DNA of 64,000 bases from an uncultured Clostridia bacterium (GTDB lineage: Bacteria > Bacillota > Clostridia > Lachnospirales > CAMVHY01), in assembly GCA_947427385.1 (NCBI GenBank), contig CANEHT010000002.1, positions 62,001 to 126,000 on the forward strand, given 5' to 3'. The notes beneath the pieces are model-generated. The model saw only the letters and a list, made by a program, of their open reading frames with translations. It had not been told where the DNA came from and searched no databases. Below, piece after piece: positions 32,695 through 40,517 of the stretch. The position numbers were made by a program, and so were the translations under genes. Position 1 is the first letter of the stretch; the number at the start of each line of letters is the position of its first letter.

Positions 32695-33012
32695 ATGTCA
32701 GAAGGTTTTGTCTTGGATAATTTACTAAGGTATATCGGTCAAACTGTTACGATATTTACAACTAGTGGCGGAGTATCAGGCTCAGGATTTACTGGAGTTT
32801 TAGCCGGAGTTTGTGATAATAATATCAAATTAATCACACGAATTGGTGCGGCTCCATCATGTCCAATAGGGAATACATGTAGATTTCGATATAACCCATT
32901 TGGATTTTGGAATAATAATTGTTCTGGAAATTATAATTGTAATAATTGGTTGGGCGCGGTAACAGAAATTCCGATATGTAAAATTGCAAGCTTTACTCAT
33001 AATGCAATTTAA
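32695..33012 (+). CDS. Small Sm-like Gly/Asn/Cys protein, candidate spore-surface protein (copy 2)
   Basis: This 105-residue paralogue of the 32208 product has the core YIGQTVTIFTTSGGVSGSGF and TGVLAGVCDNNIKLI, then APSCPIGNTCRFR, an asparagine/cysteine/tryptophan-rich loop (WNNNCSGNYNCNNW) and the same last six residues, FTHNAI. It carries more cysteines than copy 1, which would suit disulphide cross-linking. ATG 32695 follows AAAGGAGGG; the in-frame ATG at 32656 lacks a site. It is convergent with mecA, across composite element B. Confidence 0.75.
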   Translation: MSEGFVLDNLLRYIGQTVTIFTTSGGVSGSGFTGVLAGVCDNNIKLITRIGAAPSCPIGNTCRFRYNPFGFWNNNCSGNYNCNNWLGAVTEIPICKIASFTHNAI

Positions 33013-33038
33013 TGCTAAAAAATCTTTCCCCTATAATT

Positions 33039-33207
33039 TAAAACCTTTACTTTTTTCTTTGAAAAGAAAAAAGTAAAACAAAATAAGAAACTTTATAAAA
33101 AAATCTTTGCGTATTGCACGCAAAGATTTTTTGTTAAAGTTCTTTCATGAAGCGGCTTTGAAAAAGCCGATTATGATTACTTTTCTTTCAAGAAAAGTAA
33201 GGTTTTA
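33039..33207. repeat. Composite palindromic intergenic element, copy B
   Basis: This is copy A in reverse orientation: AAACCTTTACTTTTTTC arm, central ATCTTTGCGTA/GCACGCAAAGAT hairpin, GTTAAAGTTCTTT, and TTACTTTTCTTTCAAGAAAAGTAA before GGTTTT. It carries an extra module with the hairpin CGGCTT/AAGCCG (33153-33169) that copy A lacks. It lies between convergent genes. Confidence 0.85.
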
Positions 33208-33220
33208 TTTAATAAATTTA

Positions 33221-33817
33221 TTATAAATATTCACTTAAGATATCAATAGCGGGATTATTGATAATCATTTCACCGTGTTCAAAGAAGTAGGCCCGAGATA
33301 AAGAATTAACGGCGCGTTTTTTACCATATTCACCAATTATAATATCCAAATCGTCATCAGAGATTTCATCGAGTTCATTATCATTTTGTAGTAGCAAATA
33401 ATATTTACCTTTCATTTTCATCAAAAAATTTTCACCGGTAAATCTGCCGAATAGAGCTCTAGCGACAAGCGATGCATCATCTATCGTATTAAATTCGTAG
33501 ATAGAGAGATGGGAGTCATCTTTTTTCAAATTTTTAGACTTAATTTTTTTAGTAAAGTTTTCTTTTTGTTCGTCATCCATTTTAGTTACTAAAATCATAA
33601 TAGCTTCTAAAGAGATAGGGATAGCTTCTATCATAAGCTGAGAATCCTCAGCATCGAAATCATATTCATCTGTTGCGATATTCATCATTTCTTTAAATAG
33701 CTCACGAGTTTTATCGGTACCGAAAGCGAGTTCAGTCATTTTGATATCGCGTTTTTTCAAATCATCATTGGTCAACAAAATTTTTAATTTTCTATCGCTA
33801 ATTTTTTCTATTCTCAT
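33221..33817 (-). CDS. mecA: MecA-family ClpC adaptor protein
   Basis: This 198-residue protein starts MRIEKISDRKLKILLTNDDL, the conserved N-terminal substrate-binding region of MecA. A charged linker (KKIKSKNLKKDDS) follows, then the C-terminal ClpC-binding domain with EFNTIDDASLVARAL and YYLLLQNDN. MecA delivers substrates such as ComK or Spo0A to ClpCP in Bacillus. ATG 33817 follows GGAGG; upstream in-frame GTG codons are inside the ribosome site. It is monocistronic with its own promoter. Confidence 0.88.
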   Translation of the reverse strand: MRIEKISDRKLKILLTNDDLKKRDIKMTELAFGTDKTRELFKEMMNIATDEYDFDAEDSQLMIEAIPISLEAIMILVTKMDDEQKENFTKKIKSKNLKKDDSHLSIYEFNTIDDASLVARALFGRFTGENFLMKMKGKYYLLLQNDNELDEISDDDLDIIIGEYGKKRAVNSLSRAYFFEHGEMIINNPAIDILSEYL

Positions 33818-33850
33818 TTTGTCCACCTCCACAAAGATATTCCTAATTAC

Positions 33851-33879
33851 ATTATAAACGCATTAAAAAAAAAAGTAAA
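33851..33879 (-). promoter_or_regulatory. Sigma-A promoter of mecA
   Basis: On the minus strand TTTACT (33874-33879), 17 nt and TATAAT (33851-33856) lie about 35 nt before the start. Confidence 0.65.
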
Positions 33880-33894
33880 TAACAAATTTTAGAA

Positions 33895-34359
33895 TCAATG
33901 AGAATAATTAAAATCGATATTAAGAGTAGGAGAGTTAATAGCGGAACGTGCGAGATAGTCACAACGTTCATTTTCCTGATTATCATTATGACCTTTAACC
34001 CAAATAAAATTTACGTTATGGAATTGTAATAACGGTAATAAATTCTGCCATAAATCGATATTAGAAACGGGCTGAGATTTATTACGTAGCCAATTATTTT
34101 TCTGCCATTTTTGGAGCCAACCTTTTTTAATTGCATCGACAACATATTTTGAATCAGAATACAAATTAACATTACATGGTTGACGTAAAATTTTCAATGC
34201 TTCGATAACAGCTAAAATTTCCATACGATTGTTAGTTGTGAGTTTAAAACCGTCCGAGATTTCGCGCCGCGTTTCACCGTAAATAATTACGGCGCCAAAA
34301 CCACCGGGTCCAGGATTTCCGGAACAAGCTCCATCGGTAAAAATTGTGACGGTTTTCAT
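33895..34359 (-). CDS. rnhA: Ribonuclease HI
   Basis: This 154-residue nuclease removes RNA from RNA-DNA hybrids. The catalytic residues are visible: Asp in IFTDGACSGNPGPGG, Glu in TTNNRMEILAVIEAL, Asp in LYSDSKYVVDAI, and the C-terminal KGHNDNQENERCDYLA with His and Asp. It overlaps the ftsY stop by 4 bp and is last in the ptp-rpiB-upp-ftsY-rnhA operon. Confidence 0.96.
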   Translation of the reverse strand: MKTVTIFTDGACSGNPGPGGFGAVIIYGETRREISDGFKLTTNNRMEILAVIEALKILRQPCNVNLYSDSKYVVDAIKKGWLQKWQKNNWLRNKSQPVSNIDLWQNLLPLLQFHNVNFIWVKGHNDNQENERCDYLARSAINSPTLNIDFNYSH

Positions 34360-35276
34360 TGCGGCACCTGATTTTCAAATAAAGCGGTAGCAAAATCTTG
34401 CGCATTAAATTCCTGAATATCATCCAACTTTTCACCGATACCAACAAATCTTATCGGGATTTGCAATTTATTTTGGATAGGAATAACGATTCCACCTTTC
34501 GCACTGCTTTCAAGCTTCGTCAAAATTATTCCGGTGAGCGTTGCAGCCTCATTAAATAATTTTACTTGTTGAAGTGCATTTTGTCCAGTAGTTGCATCAA
34601 TTGAAATAAAAACTTCGAGCTGCGCACTCGGATATTCTTCATTGATAATTTTAAATATTTTTTTCAATTCATTCATCAAATTAACTTTATTGTGGAGACG
34701 ACCAGCCGTATCACAAATTAAAACATCAATTTTCTTTGACTTGGCCGATTGTATCGCGTCAAAAATAACAGCGCCGGGGTCAGCATTTTCTTGATGTTTA
34801 ATGATTGGCACGTCAATTTTTTTTGCCCAAACTTCTAATTGATCGATTGCAGCAGCACGAAAAGTATCGGCAGCAGCTAACATAACTTTTTTACCTTGTT
34901 TTTTAAATAAGTTTGCCATTTTAGCGATGGAAGTAGTTTTTCCACTGCCATTAACGCCGACAACCAAGATAACAGCTGGAGAATTCAAAACGAACTCAGA
35001 ATTGTTTTCCTCTAAAATATTTTTGATTTCGTCGATAAAAATTTGTTTAAGCTGTGACGCATCATTACATTTTTGTTTCGCAGCAATTTTTTTGACCGCA
35101 TTGACAATATTTTCAGACGTTTCGATGCCAATATCTGAAGTAATTAAAATTTCTTCAAGCTCATCAAAAAGTTCGTCATCAATTTTACGAAAGCTGGCAA
35201 ATAAATCGTCGAGTTTGTTGCAAAAATTTTCACGAGTTTTTGAAAGCCCACTTAATATTTTATTGAAGAATCCCAA
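34356..35276 (-). CDS. ftsY: Signal recognition particle receptor FtsY
   Basis: This 306-residue SRP GTPase receptor docks ribosome-nascent chain complexes at the membrane. An N-domain (FNKILSGLSKTRENF) precedes the G-domain with GVNGSGKTTSIAKMA (P-loop), AADTFRAAAIDQL, CDTAGRLHNKVNLM and LTKLESSAKGG, and the closing GIGEKLDDIQEF. There is no long acidic A-domain, as in most Bacillota. TTG 35276 is preferred because TAAGG lies 8 nt upstream; the longer frame starts inside upp. Confidence 0.95.
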   Translation of the reverse strand: MGFFNKILSGLSKTRENFCNKLDDLFASFRKIDDELFDELEEILITSDIGIETSENIVNAVKKIAAKQKCNDASQLKQIFIDEIKNILEENNSEFVLNSPAVILVVGVNGSGKTTSIAKMANLFKKQGKKVMLAAADTFRAAAIDQLEVWAKKIDVPIIKHQENADPGAVIFDAIQSAKSKKIDVLICDTAGRLHNKVNLMNELKKIFKIINEEYPSAQLEVFISIDATTGQNALQQVKLFNEAATLTGIILTKLESSAKGGIVIPIQNKLQIPIRFVGIGEKLDDIQEFNAQDFATALFENQVPQ

Positions 35277-35286
35277 AAAAATCACC

Positions 35287-35913
35287 TTACTTTGTGCCAA
35301 ATAATCTGTCACCGGCATCGCCTAAGCCCGGCAAAATATATCCGTGGTCATTTAAACCTTCGTCATGCGCGGCGGTATAAATGTCAACATCGGGATGTTC
35401 ATCATTAATTTTTTTTACGCCTTCGGGAGTACTTATGAGACAAAGCAACTTGATATGTTTTACATTGCGTTCTTTCAAAAATTTTATTGCGGCTGAAGCA
35501 GTTCCACCTGTTGCAAGCATTGGGTCTGTCAAAAGAATTTCACGGTCCGCACTATCAACCGGCAATTTGCAGTAATATTCAACCGGTTTCAAAGTTTCAG
35601 GGTCACGATATAAACCAATGTGTCCAACTTTTGCATTTGGAATAAGCCGTAAAATTCCGTTAGTCATACCAATTCCCGCACGTAATATCGGAACAACGCC
35701 GAATTTTTTTTCGATGATAGAGCAATTCGTTTTACATAGCGGCGTCTCAATCTCTACATTAATAAGCGGTACATCACGAGTTGCCTCATAGCAAATCAAA
35801 GTTGCGACTTCTTCGACAAGCTCACGAAATTCCTTATCACCCGTATTAATATTGCGGAGTAAAGAAATTTTGTTTTTTATCAACGGATGGTCAATAATAA
35901 TAAGTTTGCCCAT
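35287..35913 (-). CDS. upp: Uracil phosphoribosyltransferase
   Basis: This 208-residue enzyme salvages uracil to UMP with PRPP. It has the [12 protein letters not shown] stretch, [16 protein letters not shown], the PRPP loop [16 protein letters not shown] and the uracil-binding [17 protein letters not shown] end. Length and motifs match the family closely. It lies between rpiB and ftsY with gaps of 10-12 nt. Confidence 0.96.
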   Translation of the reverse strand: MGKLIIIDHPLIKNKISLLRNINTGDKEFRELVEEVATLICYEATRDVPLINVEIETPLCKTNCSIIEKKFGVVPILRAGIGMTNGILRLIPNAKVGHIGLYRDPETLKPVEYYCKLPVDSADREILLTDPMLATGGTASAAIKFLKERNVKHIKLLCLISTPEGVKKINDEHPDVDIYTAAHDEGLNDHGYILPGLGDAGDRLFGTK

Positions 35914-35925
35914 AAAATTTCCTCC

Positions 35926-36354
35926 CTAATTTTCAATTTGATTAATTCTAGCAATATGTTTTGACTCATTTGAGAATGGCGTTTCTAAAAAAATTTTTAC
36001 GATATCAAGCGCAAGACCGCTGCCAATAACGCGCGCACCAAGCGCCAAAATATTTGCATCATTATGTTCACGCGTTGCATGCGCTGAAAAAGTATCGGAG
36101 CAAAGCGCAGCACGGATACCTTTAAATTTATTTGCACAAATTGAAATGCCAATACCGGTTGCGCAAATGAGAATACCTTTTTCGCATTCGCTACTTAATA
36201 TCGAACGAGCGACACGTTTTGCGAAGACAGGATAGTCGCAAGAATCATGTGAGTATGTACCAAAATCTTTATAGATTATATTATTTTGTGCGAAATAATG
36301 TGTAATAGATTTTTTCAAATCGAAACCGGCATGATCACAGCCAATCGCAATCAT
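35926..36354 (-). CDS. rpiB: Ribose-5-phosphate isomerase B
   Basis: This 142-residue RpiB/LacAB-family enzyme interconverts ribose-5-P and ribulose-5-P. It has IAIGCDHAGFDLKK at the start, the active-site cysteine in ILICATGIGISICANK, and SAHATREHNDANILALGARVIG. It starts within the stop of the phosphatase gene (4-bp overlap). Ribose isomerase and uracil salvage side by side fit nucleotide and sugar-phosphate metabolism. Confidence 0.95.
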   Translation of the reverse strand: MIAIGCDHAGFDLKKSITHYFAQNNIIYKDFGTYSHDSCDYPVFAKRVARSILSSECEKGILICATGIGISICANKFKGIRAALCSDTFSAHATREHNDANILALGARVIGSGLALDIVKIFLETPFSNESKHIARINQIEN

Positions 36355-36815
36355 TTTACAATCCCTCCGGATTTTATTTTAGCCGCAATAATTTCGATGA
36401 GCGCGGAGATTTCCGTAGCACATTTTTTGTAAATTTCAATATCGCCACCAAATGGATCGATTATATCATAATTTGGATTATCAGAAAAAGAAGCAAGAGT
36501 AAAAATTTTATCGGCAGCATTAGGAAAATTCGCTAATAAAAAATTTTTATGGCCATTCGTCATTGTAAAAATAAAATCATTTTCGTCAATAAGTTTTTGC
36601 GAAATTAGCTGCGATTTATGATTTGAAATATCAATGCCAAAATTTTTCATTGCTGCTATCGCATTTTCAGATGCTGATGAAGAAATATTTGCTGCAATTC
36701 CAGCTGAAGTTACTTGTACAGATAAATTATTTTTAGCAAAAATATTTTTTGCAAGATATTCAGCCATCGGACTACGACAAGTATTGCCAGTACAAACAAA
36801 TAAAATTTTTAACAA
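36351..36815 (-). CDS. Low-molecular-weight protein arginine/tyrosine phosphatase (YwlE-like)
   Basis: This is a 154-residue LMW-PTP with the P-loop CTGNTCRS at residues 8-15 near the start and the general-acid aspartate in IIDPFGGD. In Bacillus the ywlE-rpiB(ywlF)-glyA-upp order is conserved and YwlE is a protein arginine phosphatase; here rpiB and upp follow in the same order, which supports YwlE type. The threonine in CTGNTCR, diagnostic of arginine phosphatases, is present. The start is a TTG with AAGGAAGTG. Confidence 0.9.
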   Translation of the reverse strand: MLKILFVCTGNTCRSPMAEYLAKNIFAKNNLSVQVTSAGIAANISSSASENAIAAMKNFGIDISNHKSQLISQKLIDENDFIFTMTNGHKNFLLANFPNAADKIFTLASFSDNPNYDIIDPFGGDIEIYKKCATEISALIEIIAAKIKSGGIVK

Positions 36816-36835
36816 AAAATCACTTCCTTAATATA

Positions 36836-36862
36836 AAAAAATTCGCAAAAGCGAATTTTTCT
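36836..36862 (-). terminator. Terminator of the 36871 gene
   Basis: The stem AAAATTCGC/GCGAATTTT with a short loop and T run on the minus strand lies 9 nt past the stop. The same hairpin type follows galE. Confidence 0.8.
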
Positions 36863-36870
36863 CAGCAAAT

Positions 36871-37560
36871 TTAGTTTACTTTCAGATTAAATTCAAACAT
36901 TTCAGAAAAACTGTTTGTATTCAAAGATTTAACGGGAATTGTCAAAGTAATTTTATCACCGGAAATTTTTTCGAATACCATAACTTTGCCCTCACGTTTT
37001 TCATTGACATCCATGCTGTTGCCCCAGTCAGTAACTGACATAATATTTGCTGAGTAAACATCTTGACCTGATTTTATTTTCGCATTACTGTAATCAACTT
37101 CGGCGGCCTCACCAGATTTATTTTCAGCATCCAAATAAATATATGTCAAATTATCGCGCGAACTGATTCCATTTACTTTTAAGATAAAATTATTTTTTAC
37201 AATTTTAAGCGGAACATTTTGATAAAAAGTTTCAGATTCAACAGGGACTTCAACTATCTTCTCAACAATTTTTTCAACGACTTTAGGGTCAGGCTTAGTT
37301 ATTTTTACAGTTTTAGTTGAATCATCCCACTTAACTGTGCCACCCATAGCTTCTGCAATTAAACGTGCTGGAGTATAAGTTCGGTCACCAAAATTTAAAA
37401 TTCGCATACCGTCTGGCAAATTAAGTTTAACTTCATCAACTTCAATATTATAATTATCGCATAAATAAGCTTGAACTTTTCCGCCAACTGCAAAAATTTG
37501 TTGTGAACCAAATATAACTGAAGCGATAAGAAATCCCGAAATAAATGATTTTTTATGCAT
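36871..37560 (-). CDS. Exported protein with copper-amine-oxidase-like and DUF4352-like domains
   Basis: This 229-residue protein has a signal peptide ending near IFAVGG. Residues about 29-95 form a copper amine oxidase N-terminal-like domain (VEVKLNLPDGMRIL-like strand, FGDRTYTPARLIAEAMGGTVKWD, KTVKIT). A VEKIVEKIVEVP linker follows. The C-terminal half (VNGISSRDNLTYIYLDAENKSG, DVYSANIMSVTDWG) resembles the immunoglobulin-like DUF4352/telokin-like domain of surface lipoproteins. No enzyme motif is visible. It lies downstream of the large S-layer-like gene on the same strand only in reverse order (it comes after it), separated by a terminator. Confidence 0.78.
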   Translation of the reverse strand: MHKKSFISGFLIASVIFGSQQIFAVGGKVQAYLCDNYNIEVDEVKLNLPDGMRILNFGDRTYTPARLIAEAMGGTVKWDDSTKTVKITKPDPKVVEKIVEKIVEVPVESETFYQNVPLKIVKNNFILKVNGISSRDNLTYIYLDAENKSGEAAEVDYSNAKIKSGQDVYSANIMSVTDWGNSMDVNEKREGKVMVFEKISGDKITLTIPVKSLNTNSFSEMFEFNLKVN

Positions 37561-37584
37561 AAAATTTTCCTCCTTTAAGCTATT

Positions 37585-37615
37585 AAAAAAGCTCCCTTTT
37601 GAGGAGCTTTTTGTT
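37585..37615 (-). terminator. Terminator of the 37623 gene
   Basis: On the minus strand AAAAAGCTCC/GGGAGCTTTTTT with a 6-nt centre forms a strong stem and T tail, just past the stop. Confidence 0.85.
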
Positions 37616-37622
37616 TTAAAAA

Positions 37623-40046
37623 TTAATTAACTGTTACTGTGCTGTCAGTACCATTCCAGTCAATTTTTTGTCCTAATACTTTTTCTACAAAGTATCTTAA
37701 TGGTAAACAAGTATAGTCATCTTTAATAATCATGCTAACTGCAGTTCCTTGTTCATTTGTCATAGTTTCTGGAAGAGTTTGAGAAGCAATTTTAACAATT
37801 GATTTGCCTTTTTCAAATGTTCTATCGCCAAATGTTACAAATAATGTTTTAGCAATTCCTTCAACGTTTTGAATTCTGTTATCAAAGAATGTGCAAGTTT
37901 TTCCTGTAGCTTTAACGATATCACTTGCTTGCATGTAAGTTGTTCCAGTTGCTGCATCAATAAATGGAGCCATTTTCATTTCAATTTCTTGACCATTTAT
38001 AACTGCAACTTTGTCACCAATTGTAATCTTCATTGCAACTTTTCCACCAAATTGCAATTTAGCAATTAACATACCATCAGTTGCAAATGTTGCTTTGTTA
38101 GTACCTGATTCTACTGAAATACTATTACCTGCTACTGCAGTTCCACCTGCTACTAATGCATAATTTCCTTGTGGAGTACTTGAACTTGCAGCAACTTTAA
38201 GTCCAGAAATTGTTATCTGAGAAACTTTGTTCTTAGAAGATGCGTCATCAATTACAAATGTAAGCATAGAACCATTTGTAGTATGAGTTACTTTTACATC
38301 TTTTACTGTTAAACCATTTTCAGTTTTAATTGTTGGAGTTCCAACAAATGATAAATAGTGATTATCATTTGCAAATCCAATATTTACAACTTTTCCTGCT
38401 TCTAATGCTGAGTAACCTTTACTATTTAACTGTTCTGTTAAAACTATATCAGATAATTCAATTGTTTGACCAGGTTTAATATAATTTGTAGCAACAGTTA
38501 CTGCTAAAGGATTAACAGCTTTTGCAATAACTACTGGGTCCATAGTAGTATTATTTCTAATAGCGTCACCAGATACTGATACACTTACATCGCCAGTAAA
38601 TCCAGGTTCAACACTTAAATAGAAAGAAATTGAAAATTTAGATTTATCGCTTGAAGTAGTTGAAGTAGTTGATCTGATATTTCTTAAAGTTACTTTGTTT
38701 GCTTTTACTTCAACATTTGTATCTTTATCATCTTCTAACAGATAAGTTTTATTACCTTGAGTAATATTTTCTTTATCTTCAATTTTTACAGCATTAATTT
38801 TTGCACTATCAGATATAGTAAAGATTAAATTTCCACCATTAATTAAAGAACCAGCTGTTTCTTCAGAAACTGTTACTTTAACTGATTTTGTTTTGTCATT
38901 AGTTAAATTTGCAGAATCATAGTAACCACTTAAAACAGTAGGAACTGTTCCATCAGTTTTGAAAGTCAAACCGTAATCTACACGAGTTCCTGCTAAAAAT
39001 TCTTGAGAAGTTACCATTTCTGAACTACCTAAGTTATCGATAGTTATTTTAATATCTTCGCTACCGTTTAACTCATTTGAAGAATTTGCAAGTATTTCTA
39101 AATTTTTAATTAAAATTTGACCAATTAAACCATTTGCAGAAGATGTGAAATTATTAAATCTTACATTTAATATTCTTCCACCACTTGTAAGTTCAGTTTC
39201 AACACCTTGTAAGGTTTTTCCTTGATCTTCTTTTTCTTCTTCAACTTTTACATTTACAAAAGTGAAATCTTTAAATTCAGGTTTTTTACTAAAATAGTAA
39301 CCACTTGGCAATTCTAAATAGAAACCATTACCACTTTCAACGCGCATTGAACCAGCTACATTTTCTTTGATAACGATTTTTTGAATTCCAATTTTATTTT
39401 TACCAGTTTGAACATCGTTTACTGAAGTAGTAGTAGAGCCTTTATAGATTGTAGCGAAAACAAGTGAAGTACTTGATAAACCGCTATTACCAGCTCTAAC
39501 GCTAACTTTTGCAGTTCCTGATGTTAAAGTTTCATCCATTCTAACTATTAATGGAATTCTTATATTATCACCAATTCCAGCAGCAGCAGTTAATTTTACA
39601 GTAGCATAATTTTCATCATTTTCTGTTAAAGTATAACCTATTTCCTTAAGTTTACCTTCTTCTGCGCTTCCTTCTCTTGTATAAACATTTTCTGCAACAG
39701 TTCCAGTTTTTATTGGTGATTTACCTTCTTTTAAATAGTTAGCGAAATTACTAAAAGCAAATTTTGCATTTTCAAGCTCGATACCAAATTCAACCTCAGC
39801 TTCTATTGGTTCTTCTGGGCTAATATTTAAATAATTAGCTTCAGCAAGATACTTAACATCACTTTGTTCTTTCAAGTCAGCAACTGTAATTTCAGCGCCT
39901 GGCTCATAGAACAAAGTTTTTTCAGAAACAGTTATATTCCCATTGCTTAACTTGTTTTCAGAAGAAGCAAAGGAATTAACTTTTGACATCGTAACTGTCG
40001 AAACAGTCATAATAGATGCCATGAGAAAAGCAATTTTTTTCTTCAT
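37623..40046 (-). CDS. Large exported surface protein (S-layer-like) with C-terminal copper-amine-oxidase-like domain
   Basis: This 807-residue protein has a signal peptide (MKKKIAFLMASIMTVS to SFAS). Most of it is serine/threonine/valine-rich beta sequence with recurring segments such as ITVSEKTLFYEPGAEITVADL, IVIKENVAGSMRVESG and VTVATNYIKPGQTIELSDI, suggesting several immunoglobulin-like domains. The last about 130 residues (ATGTTYMQASDIVKATG, LPLRYFVEKVLGQKIDWNG, STVTVN) form a stalk-type copper amine oxidase-like domain, used in other spore formers as a surface module. No SLH repeat or sortase motif is visible. ATG 40046 follows AAGGAGG; the longer frame lacks a site. The near-consensus promoter and structured leader suggest an abundant protein. 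Confidence 0.82.
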   Translation of the reverse strand: MKKKIAFLMASIMTVSTVTMSKVNSFASSENKLSNGNITVSEKTLFYEPGAEITVADLKEQSDVKYLAEANYLNISPEEPIEAEVEFGIELENAKFAFSNFANYLKEGKSPIKTGTVAENVYTREGSAEEGKLKEIGYTLTENDENYATVKLTAAAGIGDNIRIPLIVRMDETLTSGTAKVSVRAGNSGLSSTSLVFATIYKGSTTTSVNDVQTGKNKIGIQKIVIKENVAGSMRVESGNGFYLELPSGYYFSKKPEFKDFTFVNVKVEEEKEDQGKTLQGVETELTSGGRILNVRFNNFTSSANGLIGQILIKNLEILANSSNELNGSEDIKITIDNLGSSEMVTSQEFLAGTRVDYGLTFKTDGTVPTVLSGYYDSANLTNDKTKSVKVTVSEETAGSLINGGNLIFTISDSAKINAVKIEDKENITQGNKTYLLEDDKDTNVEVKANKVTLRNIRSTTSTTSSDKSKFSISFYLSVEPGFTGDVSVSVSGDAIRNNTTMDPVVIAKAVNPLAVTVATNYIKPGQTIELSDIVLTEQLNSKGYSALEAGKVVNIGFANDNHYLSFVGTPTIKTENGLTVKDVKVTHTTNGSMLTFVIDDASSKNKVSQITISGLKVAASSSTPQGNYALVAGGTAVAGNSISVESGTNKATFATDGMLIAKLQFGGKVAMKITIGDKVAVINGQEIEMKMAPFIDAATGTTYMQASDIVKATGKTCTFFDNRIQNVEGIAKTLFVTFGDRTFEKGKSIVKIASQTLPETMTNEQGTAVSMIIKDDYTCLPLRYFVEKVLGQKIDWNGTDSTVTVN

Positions 40047-40084
40047 TAAATATTTCCTCCTTAAAGAAATAATTTTTAAAAATT

Positions 40085-40135
40085 TGAGGATTATCCTAAA
40101 AAATTTATGCAGTATGTTGATTAGGATTTTCCTCA
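40085..40135 (-). promoter_or_regulatory. Leader hairpin in the 37623 mRNA
   Basis: TGAGGATTATCCTAA (40085-40099) and TTAGGATTTTCCTCA (40121-40135) pair over 13 of 15 positions in the about 95-nt untranslated leader. A 5' hairpin of this kind can stabilise mRNA of abundant surface proteins; this is inference. Confidence 0.6.
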
Positions 40136-40147
40136 GCAACGAAAATT

Positions 40148-40177
40148 ATTATAGCAGTAGGAAAAATCAATAGTCAA
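40148..40177 (-). promoter_or_regulatory. Strong sigma-A promoter of the S-layer-like gene
   Basis: On the minus strand TTGACT (40172-40177), 18 nt and a perfect TATAAT (40148-40153) with extended TGC are present. Confidence 0.8.
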
Positions 40178-40454
40178 TATGCAAAAAACGATTTAATACT
40201 AATGTAATAAAAGAATTAAGCAAGGTTAAGCACTATTTTTAGTAAAAAAATATTAAATCAGAATAGAAGTAAGAAATTTAATAAATTGTAATATTTGCCG
40301 TAAAGCGGTAAGAAAAAAAATAAAAGTCATATATAACTTTTTTTTCGACTTTCAGTAAATATTATTTGTGCAAACATTTTTTTTATTCATTTTCCATTAC
40401 TTTTATACTTATCCATTTTTTTTAATTACGATTTTATTAATAAAAATTTAAGAT

Positions 40455-40484
40455 GAATAATTAAAAGAATGAGCGGAAAAAATT
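40455..40484 (+). promoter_or_regulatory. Sigma-F-type promoter of sigG
   Basis: GAATA (40455-40459), 15 nt and GGAAAAAATT (40475-40484) are present. The latter fits the sigma-F -10 pattern GGNRANANTT completely and the former GYWTA at 4/5. sigG is a classic sigma-F target. The remaining 40178-40454 is AT-rich with no gene that I can see. Confidence 0.65.
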
Positions 40485-40517
40485 TTACTAAATAGATTGA
40501 AACGGAGGAAATTTATT

